Source: Gymnorhina tibicen
Taxonomy: Eukaryota > Chordata > Aves > Passeriformes > Artamidae
DNA: 64,000 bases
Direction: 5' to 3'
NCBI GenBank assembly: GCA_013399875.1
Contig: VXAZ01007874.1
Coordinates: 1,378,688 to 1,442,687 of the forward strand
How positions within the stretch are numbered: position 1 is the first letter of the stretch; every line of letters starts with the position of its first letter. Positions 1-52,267 of this stretch are shown here, in pieces. A program made the position numbers and the translations under genes. The notes beneath the pieces were generated by a model that ran no database searches, was not told the DNA's origin, and was given only the letters and a program-made list of their open reading frames with translations.

Positions 1-984
1 ATGCTGAGTTCATCCATGCAGGTTAAATCTGTATACCTTTATCCTATCAAGATTATAATCTTAATCCAGTATAAATTACTTTTTCTCTCCAATATGAGTC
101 AAAAACCATAGATTATTGGTGAAATAAAGACTTCACTGACCCAGATTTAATAGGATTTTAAAATTAAATGATAACAGGGGGCTGGGGGTTATTTTGCTTG
201 GGTTTGCTTTTTTGCAATCAGTGATAACATGGCAACATATCTTCTGTAATTTTTGATGATTTTCAGTAAAACTGTAATAATCTGGAAGTATTTTAGAATT
301 AGAGAAAAAAAAAATTCAGGGCTTTTCCTTTTTTTTTTTTTCTTAAAAGGCAGTACTTTCTGAACAAAAAATCAAGTCCACTCTTTTTGGGAGAGAAAAA
401 AACCCCAGTTAATAACAGGCATTAGAAACCATATTCAAAAATAAGTCAGTCACAATCCTTTTCTACCTTTTCCTTAAGATCTCTTAATCTTATAATGCTT
501 ACCAAAACCTTTCAATTTCCCAGCCCAAACAAGCGGCCTACATCTTTCTGTTTGCACCCTGTCTCCTTTGCCTTTGAAACCCCCTGAGGCACAGATGAAA
601 ATCTTTTATTTTTTTTGTTCCACACTCACGTAGTACTTCATATAATATAATGAAAATCCATTATTCAAGCTCTAAGTGCTACTATAGTTGAAAAAAATTT
701 CAAGGAAAATATTTCTCTAACAACAATGGCATTAACAAGAACATTAGGACTGTTCACCATCATTTTTTTCATTTTCAGTGAAGTCTTTCAAGCCACAAAT
801 ATTGTCAACTCCAGTCTGTTTTACCCCAAGTTGTATGTGTACAACTGAAATAAATACATGAAACAAACAGCTGATAAAATTAAAATTATACCAAGCCACA
901 AAAATGTTACTCAACAATAACTGTCTTTGCACTAATTTTGCAGTGATTGTATACGGTAACTGAAGCTGGATGTAAATGACTTAC
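1..984 (-). other. ITGAV intron 28 (partial)
   Basis: AT-rich sequence running off the left edge. I searched it for the membrane-span and GFFKR-tail exons on the minus strand and saw neither, so the 3' end of the gene lies outside. Only short A and T runs near 300-345 stand out. Confidence 0.75.
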
Positions 985-40106
<39,122 letters not shown>

Positions 40107-40107
40107 G

Positions 40108-40108
40108 N
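40108..40108. other. Undetermined base (N)
   Basis: The only N that I noticed in the window. It is at position -2 relative to the ITGAV ATG and marks an unresolved base in a GC-rich stretch. Confidence 0.98.
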
Positions 40109-40348
40109 CGCTGGGACGGGGGCGGCAGGAAGGAGAGGCGGCATCATGTGGTGCTGGGGGCGGGCCCTGCTCCGCTCCGCGCCCGGGCCGCCGCTCTCTT
40201 CCGCCGGGAGCGGGCAGGGAGCGCCCAGCACAGCCCAGCACCGCCCGGGGTTGGGGCTGGGCGGCGGCCGCGGAACTCCGACCCCGGGGCTGCCCTCGGT
40301 TTAGGCATCCCACTCTTATCTCCGCCCGAGCCGAAGGCTGGAAGAGGG

Positions 40349-40560
40349 TTAAGGAAATTCTTTCCTGTGACGATGGTGAAGCCCTGGCACAGGTTGCCCA
40401 GAGAAGCTGTGGCTGCCCCATCCGTGGAAGTGTTCAGGGCCAGGTTGGACTGGGCTTGCAGCAACCTGGTCTAATAGAAGGTGTCCCTGCCCATGGCAGG
40501 GGGTGTGACGAGATGGTCTTTAAGGTCTCTTTCAACCCAAAGCATTGTACCATTCTATGA
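40349..40560 (+). mobile_element. CR1 LINE 3' end beside ITGAV promoter
   Basis: GCCCTGGCACAGGTTGCCCA, GAGAAGCTGTGGCTGCCCCA, GTGTCCCTGCCCATGGCAGG and the CATTCTATGA terminus follow the CR1 consensus in order, giving about 210 bp of a 5'-truncated copy. Its truncated end is about 243 bp upstream of the ITGAV start codon, and it points away from the gene. Confidence 0.93.
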
Positions 40561-41974
40561 AGGAGTGCTAGAAATATGAAGAGGGGGGCACATCCGTGCC
40601 TGGTCTTACTAAGTCTTTTTGGTGAAGCCTTTCTGAACAAGTCTCTCAGGAAAGCTGTTAAGCAAAGAGTGAAGGAAGTGCCAATGTGGACCCAGCCATG
40701 GAGGAAAAAAACCCCTGATTTTCAAACACATAGGCTACTAAATGAAGTAATTTTAAATCCCAGGGTCTCAGCATCTCCCCAGCCACAGGAATGCCCAGCA
40801 GCAGGTGCAAGGGTGGGAAGAGCTGAATCTGCAAATCCTCCCTGATGGAGGTCTCTTGTTACTGTTTCACCCCTGCACTACCCAGCTGGGGAAGAAGCAT
40901 CCAGTACAGCTTCAATCTCTTCAGCTGCAGTTTGTAGCTCTTGTATCATCTCTCACCAGTAACATTTTAGCGCTATCATCCTGGCTCAGTCAGCTGTAGG
41001 CTACTGTCAAACCCGTTGTAGCCTTGCCCTCCTCAGCCGACATCAGAGTTCAACATCTGCTCAGTATAGCAGTTTCTCAGGTAAAAGAAAACATGCTGAA
41101 CACCTACAAAGGGGAAACAATTCATATTAATTCAGAATATTAGTTTGTACAACATAACAGGATTGGAGTTTATGACCACCAAAAGTCTAAACTTTTTGCT
41201 TTCCTCATGTGAGCGTGATAAAAAGCAACAGAACAAATAATGTTGTTTCAAGCCCTAAATAAAAGTTAAAAATACCCCCATACATATTTACCAAGGGACA
41301 GATTCAGTCTAACGGGAATCCTGAAAGAAGAACATTTCCACAATAAGCAGAGGAAAACCCAAAGAACCACCACCTACTCCTGTGTTCCATTCACTTGTTC
41401 TTGCTATTAATTCTCATTTCTTCAGGAAGCCATCTCCAAAATTCTGTCAAGAAAGGGAGTTCTTGTATATAGACTTGATACTTGTTGCTAATTTTCCTAA
41501 TTTTGCTGCCTCAATAGGTTAAAAAACAAACACAAACCCCACATTACTTTTATTGTTATTTACAGACTTATCTCAGCACTTTTATACTAAAGACCTGATC
41601 AAAGCAAAACTGCAGATGAGTTAATAAGTTCCGAATTGAGCAAATAGGGCAATAAACTAAAAGAGTGGTTTATGAGTACTTTGATCAGTATGTCAGTAAC
41701 TTAGGGAAAAGGAGGATTTATTTTCTCTACTTGATTGTATAACCTCACAGCACCACACAAGCAGTGAAGGATAAGTTATTTTTAAGATACTAGAATTTTT
41801 TAACCAAACGATCAGTTTTGGCTTCTTAGGGACTGCCTGTGCAGCACTTCTGTTTGTTGTCAGAAATTGCAAAGCCAGGCCACAGGAGTAACTCAGACTT
41901 TACACAGACTCGGGGGTTACTCATCCCCTGGGAAGTGTTTTTTCAAAGCCTTTCCTCCCTTCGAGACGATTGCT

Positions 41975-42145
41975 CTTCGCAGCTGTTCCGTGCCTGTCCG
42001 TCGGCTCCCAGCGCCTGGGCTGCCCAAGGTGAGGCAGCCTCTCGTTTCCCTGACTCAGCACCAGGCACCCGCTCCACTCCCAGGGCCTTGAGTCACCAGC
42101 TGCAGGCGGAAGCGGCGGCGGCGCTGCTGTCTGGCCCTAATTCAG
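41975..42145. promoter_or_regulatory. GC-rich patch with two AP-1 sites
   Basis: In an AT-rich region this patch carries TGACTCA at 42051-42057 (extended TGACTCAGCA, a half Maf-recognition element), TGAGTCA at 42089-42095, an E-box CAGCTG at 42097-42102 and a CGG trinucleotide run at 42111-42122. It lies 1.9 kb upstream of the ITGAV start. A regulatory role is inferred, not shown. Confidence 0.4.
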
Positions 42146-45100
42146 AACACAATCGGAGTCAATCAGTCTAGACAGCCCCAGAGCGGAGCCACAGCTCCCT
42201 ATATGGCATCACAGCCCCCAGCCTCCACGTGGGAAAAGAAGATGAAGTGTACAGGCTTGAGATACACTTCTAATCAAAGCCAATTTACCGTAAATGAGGG
42301 AAAGCATTTTCTGTTCCAGGAGAGGCCAAGTGATTGATTCAATTGCTTGCATGGAGCTACCCTGTCTGCCAGAATCCTGGACAGAGGAGTGAAAGTCAAG
42401 ACCAGACTTTGCTGTTAATGTACAGCAGCAAACACCCTTCCAGTGAGGACATGATTTTTCTTTCCTCGTTGGTTTAGTTCTCAGCATGACCAACAAATAG
42501 ATAAGGAACAGCCAATGAGATCATATTACAGAATGTAAACAAGTTAATTACGTGTTTCTACGTCTACTTGTTACCTGTAACTAGCTTTCGGTTCTCAGGC
42601 TAAGATATCCAGTGCTGAAAACCAACAACTAAGAAGCGGGCAGGACTCGGATTCCTTCTACAACACCAAACCTTTTGTCTGTATGCAAAACAGAATGCAA
42701 CTATTTTGGAATTCACTGGAGTCTAAAGAACTGCTTTCCATTATCCAACCGATCAAAGTAACATTTCTCTTACAAGTTATTGGTCTTGTTAGTTTTTACT
42801 CAGACAATGAGTTATTAACACAGCTGAATAAAACTTTGCAAGATGCAAAGCACTTTTGGTAGACAGGTATTATTTTTTTGCTATTCCCGAGTGTCGAGCC
42901 TGTGACACGGATAGAGTATTTCAGAATGTTTTTCCTTTGCAATAAAGTCTCCACCTCATGACATGAAAGGCAGCAGCAAGAAATGGACAAAGTGCCACAA
43001 TTTGGTAGAAATTGCAGATGTGAAAACCACTGTGGTCCTACTTCAAAGGGTCAGCAAGGGGTCCTGCATGTAAGTAATAAACTTCAGCCTCTAAGTGGAT
43101 TCAGTGCTTTACAGTACCAGCAATATGACTATCTGGAGCAAAGAAAGGATCACCACTCATTTGTTCATCGAGACCATTATTAGTCTCCCAGAAAAGCCTT
43201 AATCGATGTGAGAGTTTTAGTAAATATTTTGCCCTTGTGCCATCCAGATACTTGGACTTTTCAAGAGGCTTAGCTGCTCTGCACAGCCCTTTTAAGAAGT
43301 AACTCAGTTTCTAATAAGGCAGTAGAAAACGAAGTAAAGGATGGACTTCACATATTAGTTTGCTTTGGTCAGTTTGTGTCTTTTATTTCTATTTTGCTTA
43401 CTATTATCTTTGATATCCATTTTCTTGGGGAAAAGAAAACATTAAATCTGAAAACTATGGAAGCATTATGTGGTGAAACACGAGGAAACCACTAGAGATG
43501 TTTAGGCTTGATTTGCCTTATTGCTCCTTGAGCAATTCAGATCAGCCAAGTCTCATTCCGTTGTTAGCAAAAGCTGTCCTTAGCCCAGGGCTATGGGGCA
43601 ATGTTTTCATTAGGACAACAAGGGTATGGCTACATTTTTTAAACCAGCTCCTAGCACAGCGTTTGAAATCTCCCAGTTCAAAAGGAAGTGAGCTGTACCA
43701 GGGTTTTTTTCTGATTTGTTCAATACTGATAGCTGAATTACTCCAGTGTTAGTCAGAGTCTTTCTGTACTCCCCTTTTTGTGTTTTATAGAGTGCTCATT
43801 ACTCACCAAGCCTTTTTTTTACATTAGGACTTCATAGCATCAAATTCACAGACAGCATTGCTTGATTTACCACAGGATTCATATTTCTTCAGTCTGACCA
43901 AGTTGGTCATTATAAATCACATGTGATTCAGCTTTTGCTTCACAAAGCACTTCAGCAGATTACCAAACAAATATATCCAGATGCTGCTCAGTAACACCCC
44001 CAAAGACTTAAATACTTTAAAAAGATATTTTTAAAGAGTGCTTTTACCCCAGGAAAAAGTTTTGACAGGAAATAATGTAATAAGGGAGAAATGGATCAGG
44101 AAAAAACTCAAACAACTCCATAATATTTTCTGCACAATCCCTCTGAAAACGTTTTCATAATATGCATGCATATACAAGATGTAATAGAGACAAAAAGCTA
44201 AATACCACCCTGCTCTGTTAAGGAAGAGGGTGTGGGAACACACCAGCCCAGAGGGAAAAGCCTAGGAAGTCACCACACCTATCCCCAGAAGGAGCACAGC
44301 ACCCTCGGATAACCACAGTGATGGAGCTCCCAGGGAGAGCCATGGAGATATGCGGCTCCCGGGTCTTCTGGTGGGAAAGGTCTCAGGAAAGCTTTTTAGA
44401 AGGGGATGGGGAGAATTTGCTAATCTAGAGAGAGTGATGGATTGGCCTTCTGCTCCTAGAGTGGGAAAAGAGATGAAACATGGAAATCAACAGGCTGTGC
44501 ACTTGTCTCACATGGAATATGCATGTTGTGTATGAAAGCTCTGTACTTCTGCTTCTCCCATCCCACTGGAACGTCTGACCTGGCACAGCAGCTGCGAAGT
44601 CCATGAGATGGAAAGCCCCAGCTCCCGTGTGAGTTACTCCTGCAGTGGTTGTTCCTTTACAGGCCAATTCCATGGCACAGAACTGCACCTTGGACCTTCA
44701 CTTCTCCCTAATCCACCCTTCTGCCTGTATCCAGCAAAGCTTGTAAATACACAACAGTCACAATTAATACAGGAGTGCTAACATTACACTTGATTAAACA
44801 AAGACTCATCCCTCCTATCTCTTCATCACTCTCTCCTTCACTTCCTTCTTCCTTTCCAGAGGAGGTACATTGCTTGCTGGATGCCATGAATTTTACCTTT
44901 TTGCATTCACAAAGACCCTCTAGAACATGCTGCTTTAATGCAATTCTCTGAAGGTGGGGAAGAGACCATTATTCTTCCATCATCTTATTCTTAGTTACAT
45001 CTTAATATCCTTCCTAAGAACCTTTTCCTTCTTTTGCCTGCCACTGTTTTCATACTATTTTAAGTACTCTCCTTTCTGCTGAGACCATCATCCATGGCAA

Positions 45101-48100
45101 GCGTGCACACAGGTTTTATTTAGAAAGTGGAAGTGACTGTGTCTGGCAGAAATTCTTGTGGAACAGTATTCTGCTGGGACAAAGAGAAACAGAGCACTTC
45201 CCTGCACACAGGATATATAGGCGCAGAAGACGGGTCACTTTCTAGTTTATTTCCATTTATGGAAAATTTCCAGATGACAAGAGGCATTTCCTAGGTTTCT
45301 TACATTCTTGACTGCTTCTGGTTATACAGAAATACCAGAGACCACGGCTTCCTGTTGTGTCCCTGAGATATTGTTATCCCTGTCTTTAGTGCAAATCATC
45401 TCCTATTTAGAACAAGTATTCTTATGTACAACTTTTGAATCTTTCCCCCAAACTGTCTAGTTTGGGGGAATTTTTCACTGATTTTTCCTATGATGTTTTT
45501 CATCATGCATTTTCAAAGGAATCTAACAAAGCTCAGACTCCCAGAGCAGTCATGTTGGCTTTTTAATTGATCATTCCAGGCACATAATGCCACATCTGCC
45601 TCGAAGCATCTGTACTCTAGTGCTCCTGTATTACAATAATGCTTCCACGTTCCTGCTGAAGGATTTGGAACAAAAACAAGTTAAAAACTTTCAAATTCCC
45701 TCGGAAACAAATAATTCTTCAGACTGCTCTGTGCTTAGTAACAAGCTCAGACTTTAAATGTGTTGAAGACTTAGATAACAACATAATAACAGGATTGAAA
45801 GGCAGTGGAGGAATAAAATAGAGACAAGTTCCTTTCTCTCCAGTACTCTGAATATTCTTTTACTCAAATAAAAAAGCACTAAAAGATGGTAATAACCCAA
45901 ACTGACACTGAAAGAGGTATTTCCTTGCCCTTGTCTCTCAAGAAGCATTTCAAGTGCTTCAGCCCAGGCATTCCAGGCCTTGATACGCCAGCTCAGCCAT
46001 CAGCTCCAGCCTCTTGCCTTCAGAAGACACCATCTTACAGAATGCCCCAGAGTTGAAATGCCCCTTTCTCCCCAAAGAACCCCAACTCACCCTCACCTTG
46101 AAGCCATTATATTTTGATCCTCTGTGTGCAAGGAATACAGTCCCGTCTGGCATTAATATTAAACCAAAGCATGTCCTTATCTATAAAACATTATACTGGT
46201 GGACTACGCCTTTGTTGAGTTAAATAACAAACGTTTCTCTCAAGGAACAACACTAAACATGGATCAATACAGAATCAGACCTTTAGCCATTCTAACAGAG
46301 GGTTTGGCCAGGGGAGTGAGGGCTGGGGGTGTTTGGTGTGGATCTGGTTTGTTTTCAAAGTTGTACTGTTTGCTTCTAAGCCATTAGCCTGCCATTGCCA
46401 GGGTCACTCCAAGAGAGTCCCAGCTGGGTGCTGCTGGTGAAAGAACTATTTTTGCATCTATCAAACAGAAGTTAACGCTGACAACAGTTATCCGTGGTGG
46501 AAACTACAGACACTTCCATGCCCTGAATAAAGAGCATTTTTAAGCTTTTCCCTTTTTGCCCTCTTGGGGGAAGATTCCTCATTCCACTTCTCCCGGCTGC
46601 CCATACATACAAAGAATGGGCAATTATTCATGTATAGCAACTGTAACTCGCTATTTCTGTGTGGAAGGCACTGTGTGGGATGCAGTATCTACAACTGCTA
46701 TGGACAGAATACAGACTTCTATTGACAAGAAAACGACTGAAGAGCTCATGGTGTAGGGCTGATAGTACTGACACAAAGTGCAGCTCTGACACCTCCCAGG
46801 TGCTTATGCAAGGAAACAGTGCCCAGCGGTGAGACCCTTACAGCTTATAGTGCCCTCTAATTTTGACTTTAGTCTGTCAGACACTTGAAGAAATGGATTT
46901 TTGCTCTATTCCTTCTGACCAGCTTTCCTAATCCTCCTCATCTCCATTTGATAAACAAATCCCTGAAGTGTTCGGAGCCACGTTAGGAAAGCATACTGCT
47001 GAGGATACTGTGCCTTGCTCCAGGCCTGTGCAGGGAGCCCACAGGGAGAAGGCAGCAGCTGCCTTACACAAGGACTGCTGGGCTAGTTGATATGGATTAG
47101 AGAGGTCAGGCAGAAGAGCGTCTCTTCTGCAGTGTTTATACTCAGCAGAAGGAGAAGACAGCAAAAGAAAGTGATGAAGAATGCATATTAAAGGTTTCTT
47201 GCCCAGAAACTTGGCTGTTACCTGATTTTAAGGAGGCATTAAGTTGCAACTATGGAATTTTTAAAGTGGAAGTCAATCAATCTTTTTCTGAAGTAGTCTA
47301 CTACTCCCAAATCAAACAACTAAACTACCTGTCATGTCAGACATCACTAAGATTGATAGGAAACAGTGACTGAGAGCTTGCAATGGATTTGGATTACTGT
47401 GCAGAGACCAAACTACCACGTCCTTTTTGATCCCATCTCTGCCTGCCTTGTGTTCAGAGCACAAGGTAAACAAAGGAACAAAACAGGAATGGACGTGGAA
47501 TATGAAGAGGACAAAAGTTCTCCTAGAAGAGCAATCCTGCCAAAATGTATCGTAGAGGCCTGAGAAATGTAAGGTATAAGCTGAATTCCTGCAAGAGATG
47601 TGCTATACCCATATTACATGCTGATAGACAGCTTCATTCAAGCACAGGCCCATGGATGCAGCCTCCACAGAACACATTTCCCTAATGGCTGATGGTACAA
47701 ATAATATGGTTTTGCCTTAGGAATCTCCTGTAGTAATTTGCAGTCTTTCCTTCAGGATTGCTTCTGCTTCTTTCTTTTTCTAAAGGAAAGCTGTGATGCT
47801 TTCTTTTCCATTGTTTCTTGCTTTAATTTAGGAGTCCATGTCATTTTTAAAGACTGATTGGGTAACTCAGGGAACACCTCTAAGTTCTAAGCCAGCCTTG
47901 CTCAAATTTATGTCCAAATGTATTACAACACTGTACATTTTCAACCACAAATGTAAAAGAAAAAGATTACCTCCAAGGTCTCTTTCCCTAAACACAGTTG
48001 AGATGCTGCTGCTGCTATTTTATGGTTGAAAGAACTGATTATTTTTGGCATTCATTTCAATAATGTGCTATGAAGGAGCCTATTGTGGTCACATATTAGG

Positions 48101-48249
48101 GCTGTAACATCATAAATGAATAAAACATCTTGGCCTTATTGCTAACACCAGCAACAGCTGCTCTCTGTAAAAAGACAGAGCATCCATTGAAAAGAAGAAC
48201 TAAGTGTGACAGGCGAAGCCACAGTCACTTCTAAAGCCTGCAATACCAG

Positions 48250-48268
48250 TGGGGGGCCGGGGGGGGAG
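48250..48268. repeat. G-rich run
   Basis: GGGGGG, CC and GGGGGGGG in close succession in the intergenic region. It could form a G-quadruplex; no gene is adjacent. Confidence 0.6.
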
Positions 48269-51200
48269 AAGAGAAGGGTCATGTGCAGGTATCGCTGCAC
48301 TTAAGGTGATCATAAAACACACCTGGTACCTAACCAGAAGCAAAGACTTCATTCAAATGCTTCCTTCATGAAGCATTTGCTTTACAAAAGATTTTGCTTA
48401 TTAGAAGCCCATATTTTTTGTAGCAAAAAATTAAGCAGTTCAAGAGAGAAAGCTTTTAATTTTGTAAAAAACTTGTTTCTAGCACTGAAGTACATCAAGA
48501 GATTGTGTTCTTCACAACTGAAAGACATCAGCTTCTTTTTTTACACCCCGTTTCTCTACTTGGCCTCAAGTCAAAGCAAAGGCAGGCACAGGATATGCCT
48601 TCCTTGAACAACACAAGCTGGTAGAAGTCATGCTCCAAACAAGATGTAGCAGAGGTGTGGAACTCCCGAGTTTCCAAAAGTTCTAAAAAAGTTGAGGGAG
48701 TCAAGGGAGAAAGAGGGAATGTACTCTGAAGCGAAAGGCAACACAGGCTCCATCTGGTAGAGGAAATGTTCTAGATTAAGAATTGTTGGAAGCTCTGAAT
48801 GAGAAGCACTCCCGAGCAGTGCACAGGCCTGTCCTTCTCTTACCTCTTTGTTCCCCAGGTGTCTGGTTTGGGGAGTGTGATGAACGGTCGCTTGGTCTGA
48901 TGCAGTGCAGCTGCTGTTACATGGGTTTTTGCAGCTCCTCTGGTCTCTCCACATCTCATTTTTCCAATTCTGTTCCAATTCTTATTCATGTTATTCAGGG
49001 GGTAAGTTCTCCTGAGACACTTCAGTTGAATATGTATGTGATATTTGCATATGAGAACAATCCCTTTCTCTCAGCTTAGGGCTGTAATAATTTCACTGTG
49101 AGGAAAACAAAGACCCAACCTCATAAGACTTCTAGTTTAGTTGCTTGATCACTCTGCAGTTTCAGTAAGTTACTACAAAGCAGCACACGGAACAGGAATA
49201 ACAAATGATGTTTATGAAACTTCCATGTATGTTATTTGCAAGATATATAAGCTTACCAAGTACTTAAGCCTGCATTACTTACTATATTCTGGTAATTTTT
49301 AAAAGTAGCATTAGCATTGCAAAAGAATTAGAATTCAGCATTCAGAATGTCCGAGACAATTTTTTTCACAGCTGTTATTCCACATCCAACTAAGCTGTGA
49401 AAGAAAACATGAATATAAACATACTGATTTGTATGTGTACATTCTTTCTGTAACCAACACACTAAACAAACACAATCCATTATGACAATACTGAATTGCC
49501 AAGGTAAGTACGACTGCTTGGTCCAATGTTTTATCAATAATAAAACCTCCTCTTCATAAAAACAGTTGGGGAGCACTTTCCATTAAGAAATGGCAACACT
49601 TCTATTACAAAAAACTCATAAATAATGTAATATTTAAGGTCAGTGTTGACAGTTAATTTTTAATTTTTTTCCAGGCCTTTGTGAACAGTGTTCATTACAA
49701 AAAAAAGTAGGGAGCTCTGAGTAACAAAGCAGTGGCAAGCATACAATTCAATCGCACAGGCTTTAAAAAACTCCCAGAACGCCAATGAATTTAAAGCTAG
49801 CCAGTTTCAGCAGTTCAAGGAGTTTGTGTCTGTGACTGAAACGGGATTTTAACACACATCAAAATTTAAACTCAACAAATACTCTTCTCCCACAACAGTA
49901 AATACCAGGAAGCAAAGGCATGAGTTTACTGCAGCACCTTTAGTTTTGTCTACACACGTGTCCAGTACCAAAGGTGCTTTCAAGGCAGTGCTACACTAGT
50001 GTGTTCCCTCAAGATTTGCTCAGGCCACACACAGCTGCATTTCTCACATAGTGCTCATGTAATTTAGGAGGAAAACAAGGTGATAACAAATGTGGCCCAG
50101 GCTGCAAGGGCTAGAAACCAAGTTTATTGCAAAGGTGTGTCTCACCTGGCTTATGATGCTTTACAGTTTGATCTCAACCCAGCAAGTGTCCTGAACTGAG
50201 CCTGCCTGCTCTTTTAACAGTGAAATACTGTATTTTTGACCCATACAGACTGGGTAGTCACTGAAATGAAGATACCATTGAGATATAAGATCATATCTCA
50301 TTTTTCCAGTAGTGACTCATTCACTTTTTATCAGAATAATTTCAGGAAATGTGCACCAGTAAGAACAACTTAATGTTGTCACATCCAAGTGAACTCCCTT
50401 CTATCACACTGCTCATTTCCAGAACATTAATAATTCATTTACCCCAAACAATGCACTGGCATTCATTTCTAATTGAGCATTTATGGACTGAAACCCTATT
50501 AGCTACAAATCCAAGGTTCTTTAAATGAGAAGATTAAGAACCTTTAGCAGGTTATATTCCAGCCCATGTGAAAGCAGAAGGAACATGTAGCAGCATATGG
50601 TTCCCCACCCTCAGAAGTCTGAATGCTACCCTGACAAAGGGCTCCTTAAGAGCAGTCACCCTGCATTCATGTTTGGAAATCTGGGCAGAGCAAGCCCAGC
50701 CAGGAGCTGTGCCAGAGTAAGTTGAGAGGAAAAAGAGTGAAAACCAAACAGGGACAGTCAACTATTGCTTCCTGCCTACGTGAAGTCATCTGTCAACAAC
50801 TACTGCCTAGGAAAATCAGGTTTTCTTCAGCTAACTTATGGGTGTTCAAAGCATTTCAGTGCTATGCAAGGTGACTGTCTGAATGTTTAAATGACACCTG
50901 TACAAAGGAGTTGTGCACCAAAACCATCCCTTTAGAGCCAAAAGGGCACACAGTCACTCTCTGCCTATCCACCAGTGTTTTATTAGCTGAAATTAATGAG
51001 TCACCCTGTCATTCCTCCACTGTAAAATTCAAGTAACTTGAACAAAATTTTGGCAAAGATTTAACCAATTTACATCAGTGACACAAATCAGCATTATCAA
51101 AATGAGTATTATATTACAATAAACCAGCCCCTAAGACACAAAACATAGAAAGCCATTTTCATCCTTGATAATGATTAAATTACTTTTATTCCCATTTAAA

Positions 51201-52267
51201 ATATACAACTTTGAAAAATTATGCAACATACATTCAAATGAATTGCATTCTTAAGTGTCCTGATAGCCAGATATCCTATTGCTGGCCAGTATAATACAAT
51301 AATCCATCAACTCTGTTTATTTATGGCCACAGGAGAAAAATCTGCATAAATAAATATTTGTATCTGATAGTGCAGCTTTTCCTTAAACACTTACATTTAG
51401 AAGTCAATTTCAGTAGGCCTCTTTCTCCCAAGCACTGCTTCTTGTTCCTACAGGAAAAAACGAATTCCACAAAGATCCCAAAAAAGGCCAAAAATTCTAA
51501 GTCTGCTATTTTAGAAATAGCATTCAAGATACAAGTCAATTCAGCAGTGCCAGAAATAACCAGTAAAGCTAATATTACTGCCCAAAAGCAGTTTGGGAAA
51601 GCTCACCAACAATGCCACAACTCTTAATGGTCTGGAAGTAGTGAGTTAAGAGCTTTAAAAAAATCGATCCAAAGGGTATCATTAGTACAGCAGTACTGTG
51701 ACTGATACCACGGGTAGTATGGCAAGGAGGCACAGCCTACAGCCCCCTGGAAAAGCACCACTGCTGAGAAATCTTTATGGCAGAATCTCAATCCACTGGA
51801 AAAGGACACACTGACTTGAATTAAGTGCAGTCTGCAGGGTACAGCACCTGAGGCAACTTACCCCTGTACAACTTCCTGTTACTTAGAAGACACCAAAGGG
51901 ATGACAGGCATGTTTTGAACTGTAACATCCCTGCTCTGCAGAGCCTGAAGTCTTTGCTAATCTACAAAAGACAGTGGGGAGAGATGAGACTGGAATAGCA
52001 GTGAGTGATGTACAGCAGTTATTACATCAGCTAATGGGTGGGCAGGGAATAAGAACAGCAAGGGAGAAAAGCTGGCTGCTGAATTTTACACTGCATCAAG
52101 AGTAGACAAAAAAACTGTAATTGCAGGTAGCCCAAATTTAACTGAAGCCAACATCATCACTTCTGTATCAAGACTGCAGAGAAAAACATTTACCACTCTA
52201 TTAGAAAATCCAGTTCTTAACAGTTTGGTATGATATCCTAACTTAGCAGAGAAAAATCAACACAGGT

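Larger units (their letters stand above)
40561..52264. other. Intergenic region between ITGAV and ZC3H15
   Basis: About 11.7 kb between the ITGAV promoter and the ZC3H15 polyadenylation region. It is AT-rich. Open frames are short (under 120 codons), uncoordinated and unlike known proteins. I see no RNA gene and no large repeat. A G-rich stretch lies at 48250-48268 and a GC-rich AP-1 patch near 42.0-42.2 kb. Confidence 0.75.
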
